Source of the DNA: Rhizosaccharibacter radicis
GTDB taxonomy: Bacteria > Pseudomonadota > Alphaproteobacteria > Acetobacterales > Acetobacteraceae
Assembly: GCA_024508355.1 (NCBI GenBank)
Contig: JAMZEJ010000003.1
Location: 62,001-126,000 of the forward strand
Direction: 5' to 3'
Length of the DNA: 64,000 nt
Part shown: piece after piece, positions 46,027-54,489 of the stretch
How positions within the stretch are numbered: position 1 is the stretch's first letter
Layout of the letters: the number at the start of each line of letters is the position of its first letter
The notes under the pieces: model-generated
Databases searched by the model: none
What the model was told of the DNA's origin: nothing
The model's input: the letters and a program-made list of their open reading frames with translations, nothing else
Made by a program: the position numbers and the translations under genes

Positions 46027-46817
46027 GCCGCTCCGCCCGCCTGCTCGGACACGGCGCGGCCGGCGTCGCCCGCGCGGCGCGGCCGGTCGCGCGGCATCTC
46101 CCCGGATAGCCGGGCCACCCAGGGATAGCGGGCCGCCTCCGTCGCGTCGTAGCCGAGGTTGAACACGTGCGGCGACCGGTTCCGCTCCCGCGCGGACGCG
46201 TAGTAGGTGCCGAACACCCGGTCGATCAGGAACGAGGTGATGCCAAAATTCCCGTGCTCGTCCTGGAAATGGTGGTTGAGGTGCAGCTCCTTCATGCGCC
46301 GCAGCAGCCGGGAGCGCGGCTTGAAGTTGAGATGCTGCACGCAGTGGCAGAACTCGTAGATGCAGGTGACCGCGAACCCGGTGGCCACCGCCGCCGCGGC
46401 CCCGCCGATCCCGCCGCCCGCCACCCAGCCGAGCGGCAGGGTGATGGCGACGATGGTGGGCACCGTGGTGAGCGGGGAGCCGAACAGCACGTCCATCCGG
46501 TGCGGATCCTGGTGGTGATCGAAATGGATCCGCTTCCACAGCGCGGCCGTCAGCGGGGACCGGTACAGGAACCTGCTGTGCAGCACGAAGCGGTGGATCA
46601 GGTACCAGGCCAGCGGATACACCAGCAGCGTGAGCAGCACGGCGCGCAGCGGCGCCCAGCCCGCATCGCCGCGAAGCATCGCGATCACCGCGCCCCCCAG
46701 CGCGCCGGCGACATACAGATGGACCGCCGGATGGCTGCCATAGGCCTTCCAGAGATCTCCGAGCCCCATCCGTCCAAGGTCGAAGCTGCGGCCGTGTTTC
46801 CGCCAGCGAGCGTACAT
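46023..46817 (-). CDS. Fatty acid hydroxylase/sterol desaturase-family membrane enzyme
   Basis: A 264-residue diiron membrane protein with the three histidine clusters of the family: HRFVLH, HFDHHQDPH and HLNHHFQDEHGNFG, interspersed with four hydrophobic helices. The last cluster (ELHLNHHFQDEHGNFGIT) resembles ceramide fatty-acid hydroxylases more than sterol enzymes. Inside a sphingolipid locus it is best read as a hydroxylase of the ceramide acyl chain or long-chain base. It is followed by the candidate ceramide synthase with a four-base overlap. Substrate not proven. Confidence 0.82.
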   Translation of the reverse strand: MYARWRKHGRSFDLGRMGLGDLWKAYGSHPAVHLYVAGALGGAVIAMLRGDAGWAPLRAVLLTLLVYPLAWYLIHRFVLHSRFLYRSPLTAALWKRIHFDHHQDPHRMDVLFGSPLTTVPTIVAITLPLGWVAGGGIGGAAAAVATGFAVTCIYEFCHCVQHLNFKPRSRLLRRMKELHLNHHFQDEHGNFGITSFLIDRVFGTYYASARERNRSPHVFNLGYDATEAARYPWVARLSGEMPRDRPRRAGDAGRAVSEQAGGAA

Positions 46818-46932
46818 CAGGTTCCTCCTGCGGATCGAATGGTGCCGGGGGCAGGGGCTGTCAAGGAACGGTCATGCCGGCGGGCGGCACCCGAGGCGCC
46901 GCGGCCACGCCGCGCCCGGGGCGGGCGGGATA

Positions 46933-48000
46933 TCAGGCCGCCTCCGCTTCCCGCAACCTGACCAACCCCAGCGCCCCGAAAAGCACCGGCGCCGTCCAGA
47001 CCGCCACCGCCGGCGGCAGGGTGTCCGCCCGGCCGAGTGCTTCCAGCAATCCGGCGAGCGCCAGGAACCCGAGCCCCAGCCCCAGGGTGCGCATCGCGCC
47101 CATCGGATCGCTCCCCGTGCGCGGCGGCGTCAGCAGCACCGGAGCGGCCAGCAGCACCATCACGCCCGGCGTCACCAGTCCAGCCAGAAGCGCTTCCAGG
47201 TCGGTGCGCAGGAAGCCCGGGCCATGCACGCTGGCCCAGCGACCGCGAAGGGCCTTGAGCAGATGCGGCAGCGGGAGAGTGTCGGTTGGCTGTCGCAGCT
47301 CCTCCATGTTGGCCGGGACCGGCCCCTGGCGCCATTCGAGGCTCGGCAGGCGGGCGGCGAGCGCATGATCGGGACGGGTGACCTGCACGTCCTGCAGCTG
47401 CCACGCATCGTGCACCCAGCGGCCTCGCGCCGCGTCGATCCGGGCCTCCAGGTCGCCGTTCGCCGCACGGCGCAGGATGGTGACGTCCCCGATCCGGCGG
47501 CCGCCGGCGTCGGCGCTCCCGATGCGCGCCACCTCGTGGTTCAGCGTCAGCCAGATGTCGCCTTCCGGATCGGCACGGGGCTGAGCCTGGCGAGCCGGGT
47601 CGGTCGTTGTCCACCATCGCGCCAGGGCCTGCTCGCTCCAGGGCGTGATCTCCGCGTCGAACAGGCCCTGGACGGCCGCCAGCAGCAGGCAGGCCGGCAG
47701 CAGCCGCCGCAGCACCTGCCGGAGGCTGAACCCGGCGGCGGACAGGGCGGCCATTTCCAGCCCGCGCGACAGGCGTCCGAAGCACAGCAGCGCGCCCACG
47801 AGGCAACCGAGCGGGATCATCTCGCCAACGAGGAAGGGCAGCCTGAGCAGCACGTAGCGGCCGAGCGCGCCCAGGCCGCCGCGCGCGATCACCGCGCCGG
47901 TCTTGTCCAGCAGGTCGAGCAGCTGCACCAGCGCCACCATGCCGGCGAGCACCGCGAGCACCCGCACCAGAAACAGCCGGATCAGGTAGCGGCCCAGCAT
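46933..48000 (-). CDS. LptG-type permease subunit (YjgP/YjgQ family)
   Basis: A 355-residue protein with six transmembrane helices split by a periplasmic domain: N-terminal MLGRYLIRLFLVRVLAVL, the coupling-helix region GLEMAALSAAGFSLRQVLRRLLP, a beta-jellyroll (residues about 130-250), and two C-terminal hydrophobic pairs. LptG and LptF with LptB drive lipid extraction from the inner membrane to the LptC-A-D bridge. Its position 48 bases after the LptF-like gene, within the sphingolipid genes, suggests a dedicated paralogue for sphingolipid export. Whether a separate housekeeping pair exists cannot be seen here. Confidence 0.85.
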   Translation of the reverse strand: MLGRYLIRLFLVRVLAVLAGMVALVQLLDLLDKTGAVIARGGLGALGRYVLLRLPFLVGEMIPLGCLVGALLCFGRLSRGLEMAALSAAGFSLRQVLRRLLPACLLLAAVQGLFDAEITPWSEQALARWWTTTDPARQAQPRADPEGDIWLTLNHEVARIGSADAGGRRIGDVTILRRAANGDLEARIDAARGRWVHDAWQLQDVQVTRPDHALAARLPSLEWRQGPVPANMEELRQPTDTLPLPHLLKALRGRWASVHGPGFLRTDLEALLAGLVTPGVMVLLAAPVLLTPPRTGSDPMGAMRTLGLGLGFLALAGLLEALGRADTLPPAVAVWTAPVLFGALGLVRLREAEAA

Positions 48001-48048
48001 CAGGAGCGGCCCAGCATCAGGAGTGGTTCGGCGATGGGTCGGGGAACA

Positions 48049-49458
48049 TCAGGAGGGTCCGCGCATCGCGCGCCCGGCGAGCCGCCGCGCCGGAGCCGCC
48101 AGCCGCTGGGCGGCCGGCCACCGCCCACGCGGTCGCCAGCCGCCCAGCAGCCGGCCGGTCCCGGACGACAGGGCGTCCAGCAGATGATCCACCGGGCTGT
48201 CGGCCATCCGCCGCGCCGCCACGCGGAAGCTGTGGATGCTGCCGACGGCGAACAAGGCGAACAGGCTCCACAGGAAGGGGCGCGGATCCAGGCGCCCCTG
48301 GGTCCCGAAGGACTGCGCAAGCTGCAGCCCATGGTAGTAGACGACGAGGATCACCACGCCCGCCACCAGCCCGAGCTGTCGCCCGGACCGCTGGGCGCTG
48401 AGGCCGAACGGCACCGCCAGCAACGGCAGCAGCATCAGGCTCAGGGAGCGCACCAGCCGCCCGTGCAGCTCGCCGAGCACCCGCCGCCGATCGAGCTTGC
48501 TGGCCGGATGGGCCAGCTCATGCCGCAGCTCGCCCAGGGTCATCTCCCGCTCGTCCGCGCCGCGGGCGCGGAGGCCAGGAATGACCACCGTCATCGCCCG
48601 GGCGCCGCTCGCGGTATCGCCCCGCGCGGTGCTGGCCCGGCCTTCGGCCGAGCGGTCCAGCCGGATGGCCTGGTGCAGCACCAGTTCCATCCGCGTTCCG
48701 TCCGCGGACGGCAGCAGCATCCCGGAGCGTGCGGTGGTGACGCGCTCCGTGCCGTCCGGGAGGTGCTCGATCAGCATCACCCCGCGCAGCTCGCCGGTGA
48801 CCCGGTTCGAACGGTCGGCGATCGCCTGCACCCCGTTGCCCAGCTTCACCAGCTCGCCAGCCGGCGCCGCGCCGTTCCACCCACCCTGCGTCGCCGCCAG
48901 GGCGGCGGTGCGATAGGCGTAGCGGGCGAACGGCTGCAGATAATCGTACAAGCCGAATCCTAGCACCGCCATCACCACGCCCATCAGCAGGAACGGGCGG
49001 CTGATCCACAGCAGAGAGAAGCCGGCGTTCTGCATGGCGTCGAGCTCGTGCTCGGCCGACAAGCGCGACACCACGGAATAGATGCCGATGAACAGGGCGG
49101 CCGGCAGCGCCAGCCCGAGATAATGCGGCACCAGGTCGAGCAGCATGCGCGCCACCGAGGAAGCGGGCACGTTGGCGGTGGCCAGCAGGTCGAACAGGCG
49201 CAGCAGACGTTCCAGCAGCAGCGCCGGAAGCACGATCAGCAGGGTGGCGCCGAACGGACGCGCGGCCAGGCGCAGCAGGTAGCGGCTGATGGTCCGGCCG
49301 GGACGGCGGCCCGGTCCCGCCCCGCCCGGACCACCGTTCCGCCCCGCCACCGGCCGGACGTGCGTGGTATCCTGATCGCGCACGGGTCGCCGCGGCGATC
49401 GGGAGAGCGCGGCGAGGATGCGCCGGGCCATCGTTCCACCATCGGGTGCTCGACTCAT
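48049..49458 (-). CDS. LptF-type permease subunit (YjgP/YjgQ family)
   Basis: A 469-residue protein. About 70 residues of basic, probably disordered N-terminus precede the core RYLLRLAARPFGATLLIVLPALLLERLLRL. The coupling helix region AEHELDAMQNAGFSLLWISRPF, a periplasmic jellyroll and the second helix bundle (LLPLLAVPFGLSAQRSGR) follow. The N-terminal extension is longer than in E. coli LptF, so a start further inside is possible. The ATG at 49458 overlaps the stop of the metallophosphoesterase gene (ATGA). With the LptG-like gene it forms a permease pair. Confidence 0.85.
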   Translation of the reverse strand: MSRAPDGGTMARRILAALSRSPRRPVRDQDTTHVRPVAGRNGGPGGAGPGRRPGRTISRYLLRLAARPFGATLLIVLPALLLERLLRLFDLLATANVPASSVARMLLDLVPHYLGLALPAALFIGIYSVVSRLSAEHELDAMQNAGFSLLWISRPFLLMGVVMAVLGFGLYDYLQPFARYAYRTAALAATQGGWNGAAPAGELVKLGNGVQAIADRSNRVTGELRGVMLIEHLPDGTERVTTARSGMLLPSADGTRMELVLHQAIRLDRSAEGRASTARGDTASGARAMTVVIPGLRARGADEREMTLGELRHELAHPASKLDRRRVLGELHGRLVRSLSLMLLPLLAVPFGLSAQRSGRQLGLVAGVVILVVYYHGLQLAQSFGTQGRLDPRPFLWSLFALFAVGSIHSFRVAARRMADSPVDHLLDALSSGTGRLLGGWRPRGRWPAAQRLAAPARRLAGRAMRGPS

Positions 49459-50513
49459 GACGCGGGTTGTGCCCCCGGGGCCGCCGGAAAGGGAAGGGCG
49501 GGGGGTGTTTCCGGAGCCTTGGCGGCGCTGGCAGTCGCGGCGGCATGGGCTCCGGCCGCGAGATCGCCGGCCGCGGCCGAGGGCAGAAACATCTCCCACC
49601 GGCCGGCGACACGCATCGCCCCCGCTTCGTGATCGACGCGGCGGGCTTCCGTCGCGATCCACCAGCCGCCGGGGCGGCGGGCGATGCTGTGCAGATGCCA
49701 GCCGGCGGCCTCGCGGGCACCGGCGCCGGCGGATGCGGACGGCACCCCGGATACCGTGGTGACGCCGTGCGGTCCCTGGAGGAACCGGAGGCGGCCTGCG
49801 TGGTGGTGGCCATGCAGCACCAGCTCCGCGCCGCTCCGTTGCAGGCACGCCGCCAGCGCCGCGCGGTCGGTCAGCGCCTTCCGGTGGCCGCCCGGCCCCA
49901 GGATCGGAGGGTGGTGGATGAGCACCGCGCGGAACATGCCGGCCCGTCCGGCCGCGCTCAGCATGACCTCGAGCGCATCGATCTGCCGTTCGCCCACCCG
50001 CCCACTGGCCATGCCCGGCGGCGTCGCGACGGCGGAGTCGAGACCGATCAGCGCCACCGGCCCGCGATCGCGGCGGAACGGCCAGCCGGCGCGGCCGTCA
50101 TCCCCGGTCGTCCATCGTTGCCAGTCCCGGCAACCGGCGTCGGCGGCCGGCACCAGCCGGTCGTGGTTGCCGGGCACGAGCGACACGGCATCGGGCGATC
50201 CCAGGGCTTCCAGCCATGGGATCGCGGCCAGGGATTCGCCTTTCGATCCAAGGTTCGTTATATCGCCTGTCACAACAAGGTGATCGGGCTGCATGCCCCG
50301 GATATCGCCCAACAACAGTTCCAGCGTTCTGCCGCCATGCGTCCTGCCGCGCTTGCGCCTCCAAGAGGCCCGCGCCATGACCTGCTTCAGCGTCAGGTGC
50401 CGGAGCGCCGGTACGGGAAGCGGCAAGTGAGGATCGGACAGGTGGGCGAGACGGAATATCCCGGAAATCGCGCTTGTCCTCAGCCGCTGGCGGGGAGCCA
50501 CCACTTCTAGCAT
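49455..50513 (-). CDS. Calcineurin-like metallophosphoesterase
   Basis: A 352-residue phosphoesterase with all family metal motifs: HLSDPHLP (D-x-H), VVTGDITN (GDxxN), LVPGNHDRL (GNHD), LIHHPP and LHGHHHAGRL (GHxH). A tail rich in Ala/Pro follows residue about 320. In the locus it could dephosphorylate a sphingolipid or lipid-nucleotide intermediate, much as LpxH cleaves UDP-lipids, but it is shorter in similarity to LpxH than to general members. The ATG at 50513 shares the bases CATG with the divergent kinase start, an arrangement that makes one of the starts suspect. Confidence 0.85.
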   Translation of the reverse strand: MLEVVAPRQRLRTSAISGIFRLAHLSDPHLPLPVPALRHLTLKQVMARASWRRKRGRTHGGRTLELLLGDIRGMQPDHLVVTGDITNLGSKGESLAAIPWLEALGSPDAVSLVPGNHDRLVPAADAGCRDWQRWTTGDDGRAGWPFRRDRGPVALIGLDSAVATPPGMASGRVGERQIDALEVMLSAAGRAGMFRAVLIHHPPILGPGGHRKALTDRAALAACLQRSGAELVLHGHHHAGRLRFLQGPHGVTTVSGVPSASAGAGAREAAGWHLHSIARRPGGWWIATEARRVDHEAGAMRVAGRWEMFLPSAAAGDLAAGAHAAATASAAKAPETPPALPFPAAPGAQPAS

Positions 50514-51507
50514 GGCAGACGGTTCCGGACACGTCCCCGCACTCGCGGTTGGGCAGCGGCTGGTGGGAATGATCAGCAATCCCCGGTCGCACCGGCACGG
50601 ACGATCGGTGCCGAGCAGCACCCTGGTGCTTCGTCATCCGGAACTGCTGTTGTTCGAGCCGCGCGACAAGCCGGCTCTCGACGAAGCGTTGCGGACCTGC
50701 GCCCTGCTCGGCATCCGGCTGCTGCTGGTGCGTGGCGGCGACGGGACGTTGCGCGACGTACTATCCGCCCTTCCCTGGGCCTACGGGACGCACCCGCCCG
50801 AGATCGCGCTCATTCCCAGCGGCAACACCAACCTCGCCGCCCGCGCGCTGGGGCTCCGCCCCCGGGGGCGCGATGCGGTGGACGACGTGCTGCGCGCGGT
50901 CCAGGCCGGCGACGGCGCCTTCCGGCGGGTCGAGTGCCCGGTGATGGAGGTGCGCTGGAACGGCGACAATCCCCGGCGCCCGATCCGGGGATTCCTGCTG
51001 GGCGCCGCGGCCTTCACCGCCGGCAAGAAGCTCGCCGACGACGCCGTGCACCGGCGCGGGATCCATAATGGGCTGGCGGTGGCGCTGGCGGTGGCGATCG
51101 CCATCGGCACCAGCCTGTTCCGCCGCTCGGGTATCGCTGCGGGCAACGAGATGGACATCCGGGCCGACGGACATCCGGCGCTGAGCGGGCGGCACTACCT
51201 GCTGCTGGTGACCAGCCTGCCACGGATGATGCTGGGGCTGTGGCCGTTCTGGGGCGACGGCGACGCGCCCCTGCAGTCGCTCGCCATCTCCGCGCCGCCC
51301 CGACGGGTATGGCGCCTGATCCCGCGCGTGCTGATGCGCCGCGGTTCGGCACAGCTCACCCGTCAGGGGTTGCACTCGGTGCGTTCCCACGGGATCGAGC
51401 TGCGGCTGGATGCCCCGTTCGTGCTGGACGGAGAACTCTACGAGCCGGGGCCGGACGGCGTGTCGGTGTCCTGCTGCGGCCGCATCGGCTTCGTGACGCC
51501 CGCCTGA
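50512..51507 (+). CDS. Diacylglycerol-kinase-family lipid kinase, candidate ceramide kinase
   Basis: A 331-residue (312 if started at ATG 50569) lipid kinase. The catalytic domain shows LLVRGGDGTLRDVL (GGDGT, Gly75-Thr79) and PSGNTNLAARALG, and the C-terminal beta domain has DAPFVLDGELYEP. The conserved family start is VGMISNPRSHRHGR, so 50569 or slightly upstream may be the true start. In Caulobacter a member of this family (CpgB) phosphorylates ceramide for ceramide phosphoglycerate lipids. The adjoining Tam41-like gene and sphingolipid genes favour that role over diacylglycerol recycling. Confidence 0.8.
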   Translation: MADGSGHVPALAVGQRLVGMISNPRSHRHGRSVPSSTLVLRHPELLLFEPRDKPALDEALRTCALLGIRLLLVRGGDGTLRDVLSALPWAYGTHPPEIALIPSGNTNLAARALGLRPRGRDAVDDVLRAVQAGDGAFRRVECPVMEVRWNGDNPRRPIRGFLLGAAAFTAGKKLADDAVHRRGIHNGLAVALAVAIAIGTSLFRRSGIAAGNEMDIRADGHPALSGRHYLLLVTSLPRMMLGLWPFWGDGDAPLQSLAISAPPRRVWRLIPRVLMRRGSAQLTRQGLHSVRSHGIELRLDAPFVLDGELYEPGPDGVSVSCCGRIGFVTPA

Positions 51508-51524
51508 CCGGGCGCTTCCACGAC

Positions 51525-52427
51525 ATGCCGAGCCGCATGACGGAATGCGATCCCCTGCGGAGGCTGCTGGCGCCGGAGCTCGATCGTCCGCCGCCGCCGA
51601 GGCTCAAGGCGGTGCTGGACGCGCTCCGGCAGCGGCATGGGGAGTCGGTTCGGTCGATCCTGTTCTATGGGTCGTGCCGCCGCACCGGGACGCTCGACGG
51701 GCTGCTCGATCTCTACGTGCTTCATGACGGGCATCGGCGGTTCCACCGCCGGCTGCTGCCGGCCCTCGCGAACCGGCTGCTGCCGCCGAATGTGTTCCTG
51801 CTGCGCGTTCCCGACGGCGAAGGCGACCTTATGGCGAAGGTCGCGGTGTTGTCCGAGCGCCAGTTCCTCCGCGCCATGCGTCCGGCCTCGCTGGATGCCA
51901 GCCTCTGGGCGCGGTTCTGCCAGCCCGTTTCCTTGCTGTACGCCCGGGACCCGCAGGCGCGCGAGCGGGCGGAGCGCGCCGTGGCCGGGGCGATCCGCAC
52001 CGCGGCCTGGTGGGGAACGCGCTTCGGAGCTCCGCCGGACGACCCGGCGGCGTTCTGGGAAGCGGTGTTCCGCCATACCTACGGTGCCGAGCTGCGGCCG
52101 GAACGCCCGGGACGGGCGGCGGAGATCGTGGCGCATGCCCCGGACTGGTTCGCCCGCATTCTTCCGGCCGCCCTCGCCGGACAGGCGCCGGCGGCGGGAC
52201 CGCGCTCCTGGCGGCTGCGCCGCTGGACGGGGCGGATGTTCAACGCGGGCCGGCTGGTGAAGGCGGCCTTCACCTTCGAGAACGGCGGCGACTATCTGAG
52301 CTGGAAGGTGGAGCGCCATACCGGCCGCCCGTTGCGGCTGACCCCGGCGCAGCGCCGCCATCCGCTGTTGTTTCTGCCGGTGGTGTTGCTGCGCCTGAGA
52401 CAGGCCACAGCCTCCGCTCCCCGGTGA
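51525..52427 (+). CDS. Nucleotidyltransferase-fold protein, Tam41-like
   Basis: A 300-residue protein. Residues about 45-70 read SILFYGSCRRTGTLDGLLDLYVL, the GS...LD nucleotidyltransferase signature in the form seen in Tam41 (mitochondrial CDP-diacylglycerol synthase). NRLLPPNVFLL and AKVAVLSERQFLRAM sit where Tam41 has its YFN and KYGV blocks. The rest is helical with no membrane segment. It starts 17 bases after the kinase stop, so both are probably one transcript: kinase product (lipid phosphate) then cytidylyl transfer. The family match is by eye and moderate. Confidence 0.6.
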   Translation: MPSRMTECDPLRRLLAPELDRPPPPRLKAVLDALRQRHGESVRSILFYGSCRRTGTLDGLLDLYVLHDGHRRFHRRLLPALANRLLPPNVFLLRVPDGEGDLMAKVAVLSERQFLRAMRPASLDASLWARFCQPVSLLYARDPQARERAERAVAGAIRTAAWWGTRFGAPPDDPAAFWEAVFRHTYGAELRPERPGRAAEIVAHAPDWFARILPAALAGQAPAAGPRSWRLRRWTGRMFNAGRLVKAAFTFENGGDYLSWKVERHTGRPLRLTPAQRRHPLLFLPVVLLRLRQATASAPR

Positions 52428-52491
52428 GCCGGCCGCCGGGGCGCACCGAAGGGCCGCGATGGGGGCCGAGCGGCCCCGCCAAGGTCGCGTT

Positions 52492-53706
52492 CTATTCGGC
52501 GGCCGCGACGTCCGGCATCGCCGACCGCACACCGAGCGAGGTGCCGATGGCGGCGATGATCTCCACCGCCCGGTCGATTTGTTCCGGCTCGTGGGCGGCG
52601 CTCACGGACATGCGCAGGAGGGACTGGTTCTCCGGCGTGGCGGGGGGCAGGGCGAGGTTGACGTAGAGGCCGGCCGTCAGCAGCTCGTTCCAGTAGCGCA
52701 TGGCCAACGCCGGATCGGACAGCCGCACGGAGACGATCGGGCTGGGTACCGGTCCGAGCACGAACCCGGCCGCCCGCAGGCCATGATACAGCCGCTCGGC
52801 GTTGAGCTTCAGCCGTTGCCGCAACTCGGGCTGCTGGTCGATGCGGTCGAAGGCACGCGACACGCCTGCGGCCACCGAGGGCGGCAGGGAGGCGGTGAAC
52901 ATGTAGGCGCGCGCGGTGAGGCGCAGCAGCTCGAAATCGGGCAGGTCGGACGCGCAGAAGCCGCCGATCGCGCCGAGGCTCTTGCTGAAGGTTCCGACCA
53001 CGAAATCGATATCGGACTCCACGCCGGCCACTTCGCCGAGGCCGCGGCCGTGATCGCCGTACACGCCGAGCGAGTGGGCCTCGTCCACCAGCAGGTAGGC
53101 GCCGTGCTCGCGCTTCACCGCGGCGATCTCGCGGAGCGGCGCGGTATCGCCGAGCATGCTGTAGAGCCCTTCCACCACGATCAGCTTCTCGCCGGGACGG
53201 TCGCGGAGATGGCGGAGGCGCCGGTCAAGGTCGGCGGGGTCGTTGTGGCGGAAACGGGTGACCTGCGCGCCGGCGAGGCGGGCGCCGTCATAGATGCTGG
53301 CGTGGCTGTCGGCGTCCAGCAGCAGCGTGTCCTCGCGGCCGGCGAGGGCGGACAGGATGCCGAGATTGGCCTGGTAGCCCGTGGTGAACACCATGGCGTC
53401 ACGGCGGCCCAGGAAGCGGGCCACGCGCCGTTCCAGCGCCGCATGGACGCCGTAGGTGCCGTTGGCGATGCGCGAGCCGGTGGTCCCGGTGCCTTCCTGC
53501 CGGAGCGCCTCGGTCGCGTCGGCGATGCAGGCAGAATCGAAGGTGAGGCCGAGATAGTTGTTGGTGCCGAGCAGCAGCACCGTCCGGTCGCCGAGCCGCG
53601 CGGTGGTGGGCGACAGGATGGCGTCGAACGTCACGTCGAACGGGTTGCCCATGGCGCCGCGGGCCTGGTGGAAGGCGTCGCGCAGGGACGCGTACTTCTT
53701 CAGCAT
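52492..53706 (-). CDS. spt: Serine palmitoyltransferase (alpha-oxoamine synthase)
   Basis: A 404-residue PLP enzyme that condenses serine with an acyl thioester to 3-ketosphinganine, the first step of sphingolipid synthesis. It shows NNYLGLTF, GTGTTGSRIANGTYGVHAALE, DADSHASIYDGA (His135 stacks on PLP), LLVDEAHSLGVYG (Asp208) and the PLP lysine Lys242 in GTFSKSLGAIGG. The TTGSR.ANGTY.VH pattern is typical of bacterial serine palmitoyltransferases. It begins one base after an acyl carrier protein gene, the arrangement known for bacterial spt. Other alpha-oxoamine synthases (KBL, BioF) are less likely given context. Confidence 0.93.
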   Translation of the reverse strand: MLKKYASLRDAFHQARGAMGNPFDVTFDAILSPTTARLGDRTVLLLGTNNYLGLTFDSACIADATEALRQEGTGTTGSRIANGTYGVHAALERRVARFLGRRDAMVFTTGYQANLGILSALAGREDTLLLDADSHASIYDGARLAGAQVTRFRHNDPADLDRRLRHLRDRPGEKLIVVEGLYSMLGDTAPLREIAAVKREHGAYLLVDEAHSLGVYGDHGRGLGEVAGVESDIDFVVGTFSKSLGAIGGFCASDLPDFELLRLTARAYMFTASLPPSVAAGVSRAFDRIDQQPELRQRLKLNAERLYHGLRAAGFVLGPVPSPIVSVRLSDPALAMRYWNELLTAGLYVNLALPPATPENQSLLRMSVSAAHEPEQIDRAVEIIAAIGTSLGVRSAMPDVAAAE

Positions 53707-53707
53707 C

Positions 53708-53986
53708 TCAGGACAGGCTCGCCGCCGGCTGCGGCTGGGCGTCGAGCAGCCGCGCCAGATCGCCCACCGTCTGCACGTCGGGCAGGTCGTCCATGGAGAT
53801 CACGGTGTCGAAGCGCTGTTCCAGCGCCATCACGAAATCCATCACGGCCAGCGAGTCGAGCTTGAGGTCGTGGGCGAGAGTGGTGTCGGCGGCGATGGGA
53901 AGATCCTGGGGGATGGCCGGGTTCTTCAAGGAACGCACCACCTCCGCGATGGCCTGTACCGCGTCTTCAGTCGCTTGCACTCGCAT
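53708..53986 (-). CDS. Acyl carrier protein dedicated to sphingolipid synthesis
   Basis: A 92-residue acidic ACP with the phosphopantetheine serine Ser45 in LKLDSLAVMDF. Helix III follows (DLPDVQTVGDLARLLDA). The start ATG at 53986 (MRVQATEDAVQ) was chosen over a longer frame whose extra N-terminus is unlike ACPs. It is directly upstream of spt, with one base between, as the AcpR gene in other bacterial sphingolipid loci. It presumably carries the acyl chain for spt after loading by the fatty-acyl-AMP ligase at 42.2-43.9 kb. Confidence 0.92.
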   Translation of the reverse strand: MRVQATEDAVQAIAEVVRSLKNPAIPQDLPIAADTTLAHDLKLDSLAVMDFVMALEQRFDTVISMDDLPDVQTVGDLARLLDAQPQPAASLS

Positions 53987-54158
53987 GTCCTCTGCGTCGG
54001 CATGGCCATCGTCCCGGCGGAAGATGCACGTCGAAGATTTTAAGCCCGATGGGGTGGACCATAGGCCGCTGGTGCGTCGGGCGGAAGCATGATGCAACAG
54101 ATCGGTGTCGCCGCTGTCACGGAAGCCGCACCGGGCTCCCGGCCGTTCGCCGGGAAGC

Positions 54159-54232
54159 TGGCTGGGGGACCTGGATTCGAACCAGGGCTGACCGGGTCAG
54201 AGCCGGTAGTTCTACCGCTAAACTATCCCCCA
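54159..54232 (-). tRNA. tRNA-Gln(CTG)
   Basis: On the minus strand the 74 bases start TGGGGGATAG and end TCCCCCAGCCA, so the acceptor stem pairs over seven bases with the T1-A72 pair typical of tRNA-Gln and an encoded CCA. The D arm has TTTAGCGGTAGAA, the anticodon loop between ACCGG and CCGGT is CTCTGAC (anticodon CTG), and the T arm is CTGGTTCGAATCCAG. Confidence 0.95.
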
Positions 54233-54489
54233 AGCGGCCCGACATGTCGGTGGCGGCGACGTAGCACCGGCCGTTCGTCCTGGCAACACTCTACCTGTCG
54301 GGCCGTGGTCGTCGGCCTGCCGGTGGCTGCTGGGCGGACCGGAGCCCGTGGCCACGTCCCGTCGAGCCCGAAATAGTCCTTGCGACCCGCGACTCCGCGA
54401 CCAAAGATGACAACAACATGTCCGGGCCGTCATCTGTCATGCGCTGACGGCAAGGCTAAATCCGCCATTGCGGCGCGAAGGGGGGCGAG

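Noticed and set aside
46933-49458. Housekeeping LPS exporter
   Set aside because: Not excluded, but the tight embedding in sphingolipid genes made a dedicated paralogue the preferred reading; the window alone cannot decide.
52462-52477. GGGGCCG/CGGCCCC hairpin between the Tam41-like gene and spt
   Set aside because: Symmetric but with a two-base loop and no T run; could be chance in very GC-rich DNA, so not called a terminator.
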